From an uncultured Ruminococcus sp. (GTDB lineage Bacteria; Bacillota; Clostridia; Oscillospirales; Acutalibacteraceae), in assembly GCA_902799245.1 (NCBI GenBank), contig CADBZY010000015.1, positions 1 to 64,000 on the forward strand: a stretch of DNA of 64,000 nt, written 5' to 3'. The notes beneath the pieces were generated by a model, which made no database searches, had not been told where the DNA came from, and worked only from the letters and a program-made list of their open reading frames with translations. Position 1 is the first letter of the stretch. Each line of letters starts with the position of its first letter. Below are positions 44,174 through 51,668 of this stretch, piece by piece. The position numbers and the translations under genes were made by a program.

Positions 44174-44453
44174 CAGAATCTTTTTCCTCACTTTCATCAA
44201 AATTATCCGCCGTGTCTTCGCGGTTGTCCACCCTGCCGGCGATGTGCTTCGGCTGGATCGCCGACAGTATCACATGGTCGCTGTCGGTGATGATCACCGC
44301 CTTGGTGCGCCGTCCGAACGTCGCGTCTATGGCCGTGCCGCGTTCCTTCGCGTCCTGCACCATGCGCTTGATCGGCGCCGAATCCGGACTGACAATGGCT
44401 ATAATATGGCTCACGGCAACCATATTGCCGTAGCCCACGTTAATCAGCTTCAT
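44166..44453 (-). CDS. remA: RemA family DNA-binding regulator (DUF370)
   Basis: A 95-residue protein; [38 protein letters not shown], then [20 protein letters not shown] are diagnostic of RemA. In B. subtilis it forms rings that bind DNA and activates matrix and osmoprotection genes; the role here is unknown. An extra acidic tail of about 20 residues follows the family core. GGAGGGAACAA precedes the ATG. Conserved order yicC-remA-gmk. Confidence 0.92.
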   Translation of the reverse strand: MKLINVGYGNMVAVSHIIAIVSPDSAPIKRMVQDAKERGTAIDATFGRRTKAVIITDSDHVILSAIQPKHIAGRVDNREDTADNFDESEEKDSDE

Positions 44454-44465
44454 TTGTTCCCTCCA

Positions 44466-44602
44466 AATGCGCTCGCAAGCTCGCTAAGTGAATAGTGAAT
44501 GAGCGCTTCGCGCTGAAATATATTCCAAGGCGCGAATGCGCCTTCCGAAACTATTCTCTATTCTCTATTATCTATTATCTAAGCGAACAAACGTGAGCGT
44601 CA
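44466..44602. repeat. Two opposed heptad/palindrome arms (composite repeat)
   Basis: Left arm in reverse orientation (GCTCGCAAGCTCGCTAAG, two AGTGAAT heptads, AGCGCTTCGCGCT) joined to a right arm in forward orientation (AAGGCGCGAATGCGCCTT at 44527-44544, ATTCTCT and ATTATCT heptads, AAGCGAACAAACGTGAGCGT), ending at the yicC stop. The two arms are inversely oriented copies of the same module. Confidence 0.85.
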
Positions 44603-45478
44603 TTCTATGTTCTGTATCTGTTCGCGGATTTTTTCGATTTCGGCCTTGATTTCGACGACCAAGTGGGCGACGTCGGAATTCTGGCATTTGGAGCCGATAG
44701 TGTTGGCTTCGCGGTTCATCTCCTGCACGATGAAGTCCAGCTTGCGTCCCACCGCCTCGCCGGAATGGAGCATTTTGTCCATCTGACTGAAATGGCTTCT
44801 CAGACGGACGGTCTCCTCGTCCACCGCTATCTTGTCGGCGAAGATCGCCGTCTCGGTGAGCAGCCGCTGCTCATCGACCGAAGCGTCGCCTAAAAGCTCC
44901 TCAATCTTTGCCCTCAGACGGGCTTTGTAATTTTCAAGGGTCTGGGGCGAAAGCGTTTCTATTTCACTCACGATGTCCAGAATGTGCCTCATTCTGCCCA
45001 TCACATCTTCGCGCAGCTTCACGCCCTCTGTCTCGCGCATGGCGATGAACTGTTCCAGCGCCGCGGCAAGCACCTCGGAAAGATCGTTCCAGACCTCGTC
45101 CTCGTCCTGCTCGGCGCGCTTGACGGTGAAAATGTCGCTGTATCTCGCGACGCTCGACACGGAAATATCGTCGGTGAGGCCGAACTGAGCGCCAAGCTCG
45201 TGCAGCGCCTTGATGTAGCCCTCGGCAAGCGATTTGTTGAGGATCACCTGCGCCGCCGTTTCATCGACAGTGAGAATGGTGACATACACATCAATCTTGC
45301 CTCTCGCCACACGCTCCTTGACATAATTCCTGATCTTATCCTCAACGAAGGAATATCCTCTCGGAGTCCTTACCGAAAAATCAAAATATTTGTGGTTGAC
45401 AGACCGTATTTCCACGGAAATGTCCCTTCCGTGAAGCGTAGCCTGCGCGTGGCCGTAGCCCGTCATGCTTCTTACCAT
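44600..45478 (-). CDS. yicC: YicC/YloC-family endoribonuclease
   Basis: A 292-residue protein with the N-terminal signature MVRSMTGYGHAQAT...VEIRSVNHKYFDFSVRTPR and the C-terminal DUF1732 part (FIVQEMNREANTIGSKCQNS). Family members cleave RNA and promote small-RNA decay in E. coli. First gene of the housekeeping operon. AAAGGA 8 bases before the ATG. Promoter at 45566-45595. Confidence 0.93.
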   Translation of the reverse strand: MVRSMTGYGHAQATLHGRDISVEIRSVNHKYFDFSVRTPRGYSFVEDKIRNYVKERVARGKIDVYVTILTVDETAAQVILNKSLAEGYIKALHELGAQFGLTDDISVSSVARYSDIFTVKRAEQDEDEVWNDLSEVLAAALEQFIAMRETEGVKLREDVMGRMRHILDIVSEIETLSPQTLENYKARLRAKIEELLGDASVDEQRLLTETAIFADKIAVDEETVRLRSHFSQMDKMLHSGEAVGRKLDFIVQEMNREANTIGSKCQNSDVAHLVVEIKAEIEKIREQIQNIE

Positions 45479-45565
45479 ACACTACGTCCTTTCGTGTTTA
45501 TTATGGTGCTGTTTTATCGATAAATGAAAACAATACCTGTTTTCACACATATTTCTGTAAATTAC

Positions 45566-45595
45566 ATTATAGCAGTTTTCAACGGGTCTTGTCAA
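45566..45595 (-). promoter_or_regulatory. Sigma-A promoter of the yicC-remA-gmk... operon
   Basis: Minus-strand consensus -35 TTGACA (45590-45595), 18-base spacer and -10 TATAAT (45566-45571), about 80 bases upstream of yicC. It may drive the whole cluster down to thiN. Confidence 0.92.
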
Positions 45596-45640
45596 TAGTT
45601 AAGCGCGAAAATCAACGGAAAGCAGGGATTTTCCCCCTTC

Positions 45641-45693
45641 AACATCCCACCTTGAACCTCCTACCTCCCACCTTCACCCTTCACCCTCCTACC
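45641..45693. repeat. C-rich heptad array
   Basis: Tandem 7-mers of the ACCTCCT/ACCTTCA/CCCTTCA type between the yicC promoter and the mgsA terminator. Confidence 0.75.
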
Positions 45694-45694
45694 T

Positions 45695-45730
45695 GAAAAA
45701 AGGAGCCTTCGCTGAAACGCGTCGGCTCCT
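45695..45730 (-). terminator. Terminator after the methylglyoxal-synthase-like gene
   Basis: A 7-bp stem AGGAGCC/GGCTCCT (45701-45707 with 45724-45730) followed on the minus strand by six T residues. Confidence 0.88.
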
Positions 45731-45767
45731 GAATAAAAACTTGGTTATTGTCCCGCTCTGGCAAAAA

Positions 45768-46166
45768 TCACTTGCGGATGTAATTGCGGTAATCGAAATC
45801 GCCGCGCTCCAGACCGTGAATGAGGATCTCCGCCGTCGCCATGTTGGTGGCAACCGGAATCACATGCATGTCGCACATGCGCAGAATGTCAATATCTCTC
45901 GGCTCGTTCGGCTTGGGTGTGAGCGGATCGCGGAAGAATATCAGCAGGTCGATCTCGTTGTATCCGATGCGTGCCGCAATCTGTTCTCCGCCGCCTGCCG
46001 CACCGGGCATGAAGCAGTTGACATTGAGTCCCGTCGCTTCTCTGACGATCTTGCCGGTGGTGCCGGTAGCGCACAGGTTGTGACGGCTGAGGATGCCGCA
46101 GTAGGCTATGCAGAACTGTATCATCAATTCCTTCTTGTCATCATGTGCTATCAAAGCAATATTCAT
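45768..46166 (-). CDS. mgsA: Methylglyoxal synthase-like protein with altered active site
   Basis: 132 residues from the ATG at 46166 (GGGAG about 10 bases upstream). The fold and most family blocks are kept: IALIAHDDKK, TGTTGKIVREATGL, LIFFRDPLTPKP and PVATNMATAE. However the usual GGDQQ reads GGGEQ (the catalytic Asp, Asp71 in E. coli, is Gly60), and the His of the PHxPD segment is Asn87. Canonical MgsA turns dihydroxyacetone phosphate into methylglyoxal; this version may be inactive or changed in function. In clostridia mgsA follows the mre/min/rodA cluster, and it does here. Confidence 0.8.
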   Translation of the reverse strand: MNIALIAHDDKKELMIQFCIAYCGILSRHNLCATGTTGKIVREATGLNVNCFMPGAAGGGEQIAARIGYNEIDLLIFFRDPLTPKPNEPRDIDILRMCDMHVIPVATNMATAEILIHGLERGDFDYRNYIRK

Positions 46167-46252
46167 AAATGTCCATCTCCCAACTTTGTGATTATCCATA
46201 GAATGATTATATATATTATTAACGGCTTGCACCGGTTTTATAAATTACGCGT

Positions 46253-47017
46253 TCAAAACGGCATCCTGAATGACCGCCCGGCATCGAGCGGCACACGCCC
46301 GCCGTATATCCTCGCCGCCGTGTCGGCAGCGTAACGCATCAATTCGCATTTTTCATCCGGCGGCTGACCCGAAATCACCGCTTCCAGCGCACGGTTGTCG
46401 TGCGGGAGCACTCCGAGAAGCCGCGCCCCCACGGTGTCGATGCACCTGTCAATGTCCTCCATGCCGCCGAATTTCATCAATTCGGGCAGGAAGCGGGTGA
46501 GCAGCAGACGTATCTCGCAGGGAACCACTGTCTGTGACGCTGCCTTGCGTATATGGCGGCAAAGCATGGAGGCGTATTTCAGACTCAGAACGTCCGCACG
46601 CGAACAGATGACAAACATATCAAAGCACCCTGCCATACCGCAGTCCGGCACAGTGCCCGAGGGAATATCCGCAAAAACATCGTATTCCCGCGAAAGGCTT
46701 TCTATGACACGTCTTACCTCCACCGATAGCGGAGAAAGCGTGCGCTCCGAGAAGGAGCCGGAGGGCAGCAGCTTCAAATGCTCGCCGCAGTCGGTGAGCG
46801 CATCCTCGATGTCACATTCGCCCAAAGCCGCGTCATTCAGATGCATCACCGTATCGCCTTCAACGCCGAGCATACAGGCGAGCGTCCCGCCGAAGCCGCA
46901 GGTATCCACCAGCGCCGTCGGATGACCGGCCGCAGCGGACGCTTTGGCCGTATAAGCGGCGGCGAGAGAAGTTCCCTGACCGCCCAGCGCCGAGATAAAT
47001 GCGATTTTTTCAGCCAA
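46253..47017 (-). CDS. MinD/ParA-like P-loop protein with degenerate Walker A
   Basis: About 254 residues from a TTG at 47017 with AGGTGAGG just upstream; the frame continues to 47086. The order of elements is that of MinD: IAFISALGGQGTSLAAAYTA, then VDTCGFGGTLACMLG, DIPSGTVPDC and a C-terminal region. The P-loop, normally KGGxGKT, reads LGGQGTS, so both lysines are gone. It sits in the place of minD after mreBCD-pbp2, but minC, minE and rodA are absent. It is probably a former MinD that no longer cycles with ATP. It has its own promoter. Confidence 0.72.
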   Translation of the reverse strand: MAEKIAFISALGGQGTSLAAAYTAKASAAAGHPTALVDTCGFGGTLACMLGVEGDTVMHLNDAALGECDIEDALTDCGEHLKLLPSGSFSERTLSPLSVEVRRVIESLSREYDVFADIPSGTVPDCGMAGCFDMFVICSRADVLSLKYASMLCRHIRKAASQTVVPCEIRLLLTRFLPELMKFGGMEDIDRCIDTVGARLLGVLPHDNRALEAVISGQPPDEKCELMRYAADTAARIYGGRVPLDAGRSFRMPF

Positions 47018-47140
47018 AATACCCTCACCTGCCCGTCGTCTGCAACATAAACGTGCAATAACCAAAACCCTAAATCCTATTGCCAAATAATGTCGACTTA
47101 AAACGACCCGGCAGTTTTACAGAAATATCCAGTTAACTGT

Positions 47141-47169
47141 ATGATAGCACAAAAATCGAAAGATGTCAA
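47141..47169 (-). promoter_or_regulatory. Sigma-A promoter of the MinD-like gene
   Basis: Minus-strand -35 TTGACA (47164-47169), 17-base spacer, -10 TATCAT (47141-47146). The leader to the TTG start is about 118 bases. Confidence 0.8.
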
Positions 47170-47287
47170 AGAGAAAATTCAAATTATTGGCTAATTTACC
47201 GCAAAATCCGTGACGAAAATTAGTGTTGATATTTGGTTGTTTTCTATATCAGAAAATCGTAAATTCACGAACCAAAGCGGCAAAGGA

Positions 47288-49453
47288 CTATCCGGTAACA
47301 GTGCCGCCGGTATCCTCCCATGTGACAATACCCGCATCGCTGATGACCGCGTAGCCTGATGTTTTGGCGGAGAAGAAGTATTCGTCAAACACGTCCCTCG
47401 CCACCTGCGCCATGACCTTGCCGTGTCCGCACTTTTCGCCGATAACCGCCACGGCGATCTCCGGGTCGTCATAAGGGGCAAACGCGATAAACACGGCGTT
47501 CGGGGATTCGGTCTTCTGATCGCCGCGCGAAGATTTGTTGGTATCGGCGGTACCTGTCTTGCCTCCGATTTTCAGCTGGTAATTCTCGAAGGTGTCGGAC
47601 GCGGTACCGTCCTCGGTAACGGACTTCATACCCTGCTTCACGATGTCCATCATGGTTTCCGACGCTTCCATCTTGGTGATCACCGTCTTGTTGATCTCCG
47701 CGTCCTCTCGCACGGTCTGGTTCATATCGTAGGACTTGATGGTCTTGATCAGGGTCGCGGAATAGCGGGTGCCGCCGTTGGCGAGGGTGGACATATAGGC
47801 GCAGATCTGCATAGGTGTGAATCGGTTGTCGCTCTGTCCGATGGCCGCCTGCAGCGTGTCACCGGTAAACCAGTTCATATTGCGGCTGGAACGTTCCTCA
47901 CGTCCCGCGAGAATGCCGATGGATTCGCCTAAACCCACGCCGGTCTTGGAACCGAGCCCCAGCTGCTTGCAGTAGTAATTCATCCTGTCGATGCCGACAC
48001 GCTGGGATATGGTGTAAAAGAAGATATTGCAGGAAACGGAAATCGCCGACGTGACGTTGACGCTGTGGTGAATACCGTCGCAGATAAACATCTTATTGCC
48101 GGCTTCCTCCAGAATCATGTAGCCGTTGCAGGTGATTTTTTCGTTTCGGTCGATGCCGTGTTCCCTCGGGTCAGCCTTGCCGCTCGAATTGTAGTTTTCG
48201 TATTCCTGGAGCGCGGCAAGCGCCATGGCCGGCTTGAAGGTCGAACCGGGAGCATATCCGCCGCTCAGGGCGCGGTTAAAGAGCGGTGTATCGGGATTTT
48301 TGCTCAGCTCGTCGTAATCCTGCAGGTAGGTGCTGAGATTGAAGGAAGGATAGGTCGCGGCGGCCAGCACCTCGAAAGTCTTGACCTTCATCACCACGGC
48401 GGCGGAAGCGTTCGCGTCGGCGCCGCTGCCTTCAATGCCGGCGGCTCTCTGGGCAAGCACGATGTTCTCTATCGACTGCTGCGTCGCCTTCTGGAGGTCG
48501 GAGTCGATGGTGAGAACCACTGTGTTTCCCGCCTTGGGTTCACGGGTGTATTCGGTGTAGATCACGTTTCCGCTGCTGTCATGACGCACCTTCTTGATGC
48601 CGTTCTGACCGCGGAGGGTTTCCTCGTATTCCTTTTCCACGCCGAATTTGCCCACCACGTCGTTGTAGCCGTAGCCCTTCTTGCGCAGCGTTTCAAATTC
48701 CTCGGCGTATATCTTGCCGGTGATGCCGATGAGGTGCGGCGCGATGGTGCCGTCGGAATACTCTCTGATCGGCACGATCTCCACGTTCACGCCCCGGAAG
48801 AAGTTGGCGTTTTCGGTGATGATCTGCATGGTGTCCTGCGATATGTCGCCCGCGAAGGTGAAGGGGTTGGACGAGTTGAAGCCCATCAGCTCCATTTCCA
48901 GACGCACGCCCATGATAATACGGGCGACGTCCGGCGCAAGTCCTTCTGTTTCGTAGCGTTCCGCCATTTCGTCAAAGCAGTTCTGCGGGGTGGCGTAGGT
49001 CTGCAATTCCAGCATGGTTTCCATCCTGCGTATGGCGGTGCCGCTGTTCTCGGCAAAGGAAACGTTGCCCATATTATCCACTATCAGAGGGCAGGAGTCC
49101 TCCCATTTGGGTGAGCCGTCCTCGTTTCTGCCCTCGTTTTTGTCTATGATTCTGGTAAGCCGGTAAATGATCTCATTGCGCTGGGGGTTTTCCAGCTTAT
49201 TCAGTTCGGACGCCTGAAAGATGAGCGCGTAGCCCATGCGGTTGGAGGCGATCGTTCTGCCGTAGCGGTCGAGGATTTCGCCGCGCGCCGCCGTCACCTT
49301 GATGCTCGACGCGGTGTAGGAAAGCGCCGAATCCGCGTAGGTGCGGTAACTGAATATCTGAAAATCCGCCAGCTTCAATATGTATGCGCCAAGTATTGTC
49401 AGCACGATAACAACCAGTACAATACAGCGCTTATAGACAAGTTTTGTGTCCAA
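47288..49453 (-). CDS. mrdA: Penicillin-binding protein 2 (elongasome transpeptidase)
   Basis: 721 residues from the TTG at 49453, with AAGGAG 8 bases upstream. The open frame extends 51 codons further but translates repeat DNA. One membrane anchor (about 10-32), a PBP dimerisation domain, and a transpeptidase domain with active site STFK, SCN and KTGT. It synthesises lateral-wall crosslinks with RodA and MreBCD. The last gene of the mre cluster; no rodA follows. Confidence 0.95.
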   Translation of the reverse strand: MDTKLVYKRCIVLVVIVLTILGAYILKLADFQIFSYRTYADSALSYTASSIKVTAARGEILDRYGRTIASNRMGYALIFQASELNKLENPQRNEIIYRLTRIIDKNEGRNEDGSPKWEDSCPLIVDNMGNVSFAENSGTAIRRMETMLELQTYATPQNCFDEMAERYETEGLAPDVARIIMGVRLEMELMGFNSSNPFTFAGDISQDTMQIITENANFFRGVNVEIVPIREYSDGTIAPHLIGITGKIYAEEFETLRKKGYGYNDVVGKFGVEKEYEETLRGQNGIKKVRHDSSGNVIYTEYTREPKAGNTVVLTIDSDLQKATQQSIENIVLAQRAAGIEGSGADANASAAVVMKVKTFEVLAAATYPSFNLSTYLQDYDELSKNPDTPLFNRALSGGYAPGSTFKPAMALAALQEYENYNSSGKADPREHGIDRNEKITCNGYMILEEAGNKMFICDGIHHSVNVTSAISVSCNIFFYTISQRVGIDRMNYYCKQLGLGSKTGVGLGESIGILAGREERSSRNMNWFTGDTLQAAIGQSDNRFTPMQICAYMSTLANGGTRYSATLIKTIKSYDMNQTVREDAEINKTVITKMEASETMMDIVKQGMKSVTEDGTASDTFENYQLKIGGKTGTADTNKSSRGDQKTESPNAVFIAFAPYDDPEIAVAVIGEKCGHGKVMAQVARDVFDEYFFSAKTSGYAVISDAGIVTWEDTGGTVTG

Positions 49454-49478
49454 ATGACATACTCCTTTCTGCGCCAAA

Positions 49479-49575
49479 AGCGCTCGCATTCGCTCACTAA
49501 GAGAATAGTGAATAGAGAATAGATAATAGATAATAGAAAATGAGCGCTGCGCGCTGAAAATATATTTTAAGGCGC
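49479..49575. repeat. Heptad array upstream of pbp2, reverse orientation
   Basis: AGCGCTCGCATTCGCTCACTAA, then six 7-mers at 49501-49542 (GAGAATA, GTGAATA, GAGAATA, GATAATA, GATAATA, GAAAATG) and the palindrome AGCGCTGCGCGCT (49543-49555). It lies on the 5' side of its gene, unlike most copies. Confidence 0.85.
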
Positions 49576-49619
49576 ATAGGGAAAACAGCGCCTTCCTTCT
49601 ATCCATTCGTTATTTTTTT

Positions 49620-49905
49620 AGTGGTTGTAAAAGTGAAAGAATAGCGTAAATCGGGGAATTGGCTCATTGGAATTCGCGGGCTTTTTCTCCGATTCGGGGC
49701 AAGGGATTACGGTATTATTTCCCTTATGGGTTGCGCCCGGGTGGTTTTTTATCCGGGGTTATTGCAGCGAGGGGCGCTGCCCCTGCTTTTTGCCTTCGGC
49801 AAAAACCTACCCTGCAAGGGCTCTGCCCTTGACCCGCCAGGAGGAACAAGTTCCCCCTGGACTCCCTGCCGCTGCGCGGCTTATTGGCGCTGCGGTATGC
49901 TTTTT
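49620..49905. repeat. Multi-hairpin intergenic element, copy 3
   Basis: About 285 bases matching copy 2 end to end. Stems: GGGGC/GCCCC (49771-49783), TTTTTGCC/GGCAAAAA (49787-49805), CAAGGGC/GCCCTTG (49815-49831) and CCAGGAGGAAC/GTTCCCCCTGG (49837-49860). With the heptad array it accounts for the 488-base gap between pbp2 and mreD. No gene seen. Confidence 0.88.
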
Positions 49906-49941
49906 ATATTTTTGTTTTACAATCGTCTGGAGAATAAAAAA

Positions 49942-50445
49942 TCAATCGTCATACAGTCGGGTGGTAATCGCCCTGTTGAAGTAGAAGAACGCCGGCATGG
50001 TGACGGTGGAATACACCGCCCTCGGCAGCAGAATATCCGGAATGAAATACATCAGATCACGGCTGCCGGAAAGAAAAAACCACTGGGCGAAAGAAGCTAT
50101 CACGACGGCGGCAAAGCCGAGAATGACCGAAGTGACGATGTTGTTTCTCATGAGATACATCACCAGCAAACCGCAGCCGTAGCAGATGATCAGATTCACC
50201 AGCCCGTAAAAACCGAATGGCGCGGTGCTGCCCGCGTCCACCAGCAGTCCGGCGGCCATGCCGAACCACATTCCTGTAATATCGCCCTCAAAGAGCGCTA
50301 TGCTGACGGCGCAGACCGTCAGCAGCATGGGACTTTCCCCGAAAAAACGCGGCAGGAGCGAGGGTGTGAACTGAATGATGTACACAATAAAAAGCTCCAC
50401 GCCATAGACGATATATTTTTGCGCCGTTCCGCTTAATCGCAGCAT
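49942..50445 (-). CDS. mreD: Rod shape-determining protein MreD
   Basis: A 167-residue membrane protein with five hydrophobic helices, starting MLRLSGTAQKYIVYGVELFI, with GLLVDAGSTAPFGFYGLVNL typical of MreD. AAGGTG upstream of the ATG. Follows mreC with a 146-base gap filled by heptad repeats. Confidence 0.88.
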   Translation of the reverse strand: MLRLSGTAQKYIVYGVELFIVYIIQFTPSLLPRFFGESPMLLTVCAVSIALFEGDITGMWFGMAAGLLVDAGSTAPFGFYGLVNLIICYGCGLLVMYLMRNNIVTSVILGFAAVVIASFAQWFFLSGSRDLMYFIPDILLPRAVYSTVTMPAFFYFNRAITTRLYDD

Positions 50446-50470
50446 TTGTTCACACCTTTCTAAGTGGTCA

Positions 50471-50594
50471 GTGATGAGTGGGAAGTGAGAAGTGAGAAGT
50501 GGGAAGTGGGAAGTGGGAAGTGGCGAGTGAGAAGTGGGAAGAAAAACGCTATCAACCTTCTACCTCCTACCTCCTACCTTCACCCTTCACCCTA
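50471..50594. repeat. Long AGTGGGA/AGTGAGA heptad array with opposed C-rich arm
   Basis: About ten tandem AGTGGGA/AGTGAGA units followed by six CCTTCTA/CCTCCTA/CCTTCAC units. The whole mreD-mreC gap consists of repeat. The mreC stop lies at its right end. Confidence 0.9.
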
Positions 50595-51500
50595 ATCTTT
50601 GCTGGCAGTGGTTTCGTCGGTTGTGCGGTAGCCTTCGATGGAGTCCTTGCGCACGCTGCGCTGTCCCTCGAATTCCGTGATGATAAATACGTCGGTGCAG
50701 CCCTTGACGTCGGCTGTCGGCTCAACGACCGCATAGAGCGAGATGTTTTCCGATTCCGCGCGTATTTCCTTGACGTTGCCAATAATGAGGTTGGCAGGGA
50801 ACACCGAGCCGAAGCCGGAGGTGACGACGATGTCGCCCACGGTGACGTCGCAGTCGCGGGAAAGGTAATTCAGGCGTGTGCAGCCCTCTTTGGCGGTGGA
50901 AATCTCACCGAAAAGCGTGCCGCCGTCGCGGGTGTCCTTGTCCACCGCGCCGACTTCCAGACCCGGACTGAGAATGGTCGTCACCTTGGAGGAGGTAACG
51001 CCGATGCCCGATATGTAGCCCACCAGACCGTCGGCGGTAATCACAGGGTCATACAGCTCCACACCGTCGGCGGAGCCTTTGTCGAGGGTGAAGCCGGCAT
51101 AATAATCGTTCCCGTCGCGTGAAATGACGGTCGAGGCGAGAAACTCGTACATGTCGTTTTCTTCCTTCAGTCCGAGCAGCTTGCGGTACTGCTCGTTCTC
51201 CGCCTTGAGGTCGTTGTAATCCACCGTCTTGCGGTTCATTTCCCGCACCTTTTTCTTCAGCAGCTCATTTTCGGCGCGAATCTGCTCTATGTCGTCAAAA
51301 TTGCCCGAAAAAGAGCCAAAGCCCGCCGAGATCATCGCGCTGACTCTCTGAACAGGCTCGGTGATTATTCCGGCTATGGAAGAAACAAAATCGCCGCGTC
51401 CGCCCGTACCGATGGAATAAACCATCACGCAGGTCAGCACCAGCACAGCGGTGAGAAATATCCGCAGATTGGATACCCTGAAATTAAATCTGTTCCGCAA
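50592..51500 (-). CDS. mreC: Rod shape-determining protein MreC
   Basis: A 302-residue protein with one N-terminal membrane helix, a coiled coil (about 55-110) and the beta-barrel MreC domain (ASTVISRDGNDYYAGFTLDK, DGLVGYISGIG). It scaffolds PBP2 in the cell-elongation complex. The start is TTG at 51500 with GGAGG 9 bases upstream; an ATG at that point is out of frame. Confidence 0.93.
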   Translation of the reverse strand: MRNRFNFRVSNLRIFLTAVLVLTCVMVYSIGTGGRGDFVSSIAGIITEPVQRVSAMISAGFGSFSGNFDDIEQIRAENELLKKKVREMNRKTVDYNDLKAENEQYRKLLGLKEENDMYEFLASTVISRDGNDYYAGFTLDKGSADGVELYDPVITADGLVGYISGIGVTSSKVTTILSPGLEVGAVDKDTRDGGTLFGEISTAKEGCTRLNYLSRDCDVTVGDIVVTSGFGSVFPANLIIGNVKEIRAESENISLYAVVEPTADVKGCTDVFIITEFEGQRSVRKDSIEGYRTTDETTASKD

Positions 51501-51520
51501 TGAGCCATACCTCCTTTTTT

Positions 51521-51665
51521 TCAGGTAGGAGGTAGAAGGGAGAAGGTAGGAGGTAAAGGAAGGCGCATCCGCGCCTTGAAATATTTATTCCAATATTCCA
51601 GCGCAAAGCGCTATACCACCTTCAACCTTCAACCTTCATCCTTCAACCTTCTACCTTCTACCTAT
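51521..51665. repeat. Large palindromic heptad element between mreC and mreB
   Basis: A GGTAGGA/GGTAGAA arm (51523-51554) faces a CCTTCAA/CCTTCTA arm (51617-51663), which is largely its reverse complement. Between them lie AAGGCGCATCCGCGCCTT and AGCGCAAAGCGCT, each self-complementary. The whole spacer could fold into one branched hairpin. Confidence 0.85.
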
Positions 51666-51668
51666 TCA

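Noticed and set aside
49454-49606. N-terminal extension of PBP2 by 51 codons
   Set aside because: It translates the heptad repeat and palindrome; the TTG at 49453 has an AAGGAG site and leads directly to the membrane anchor.
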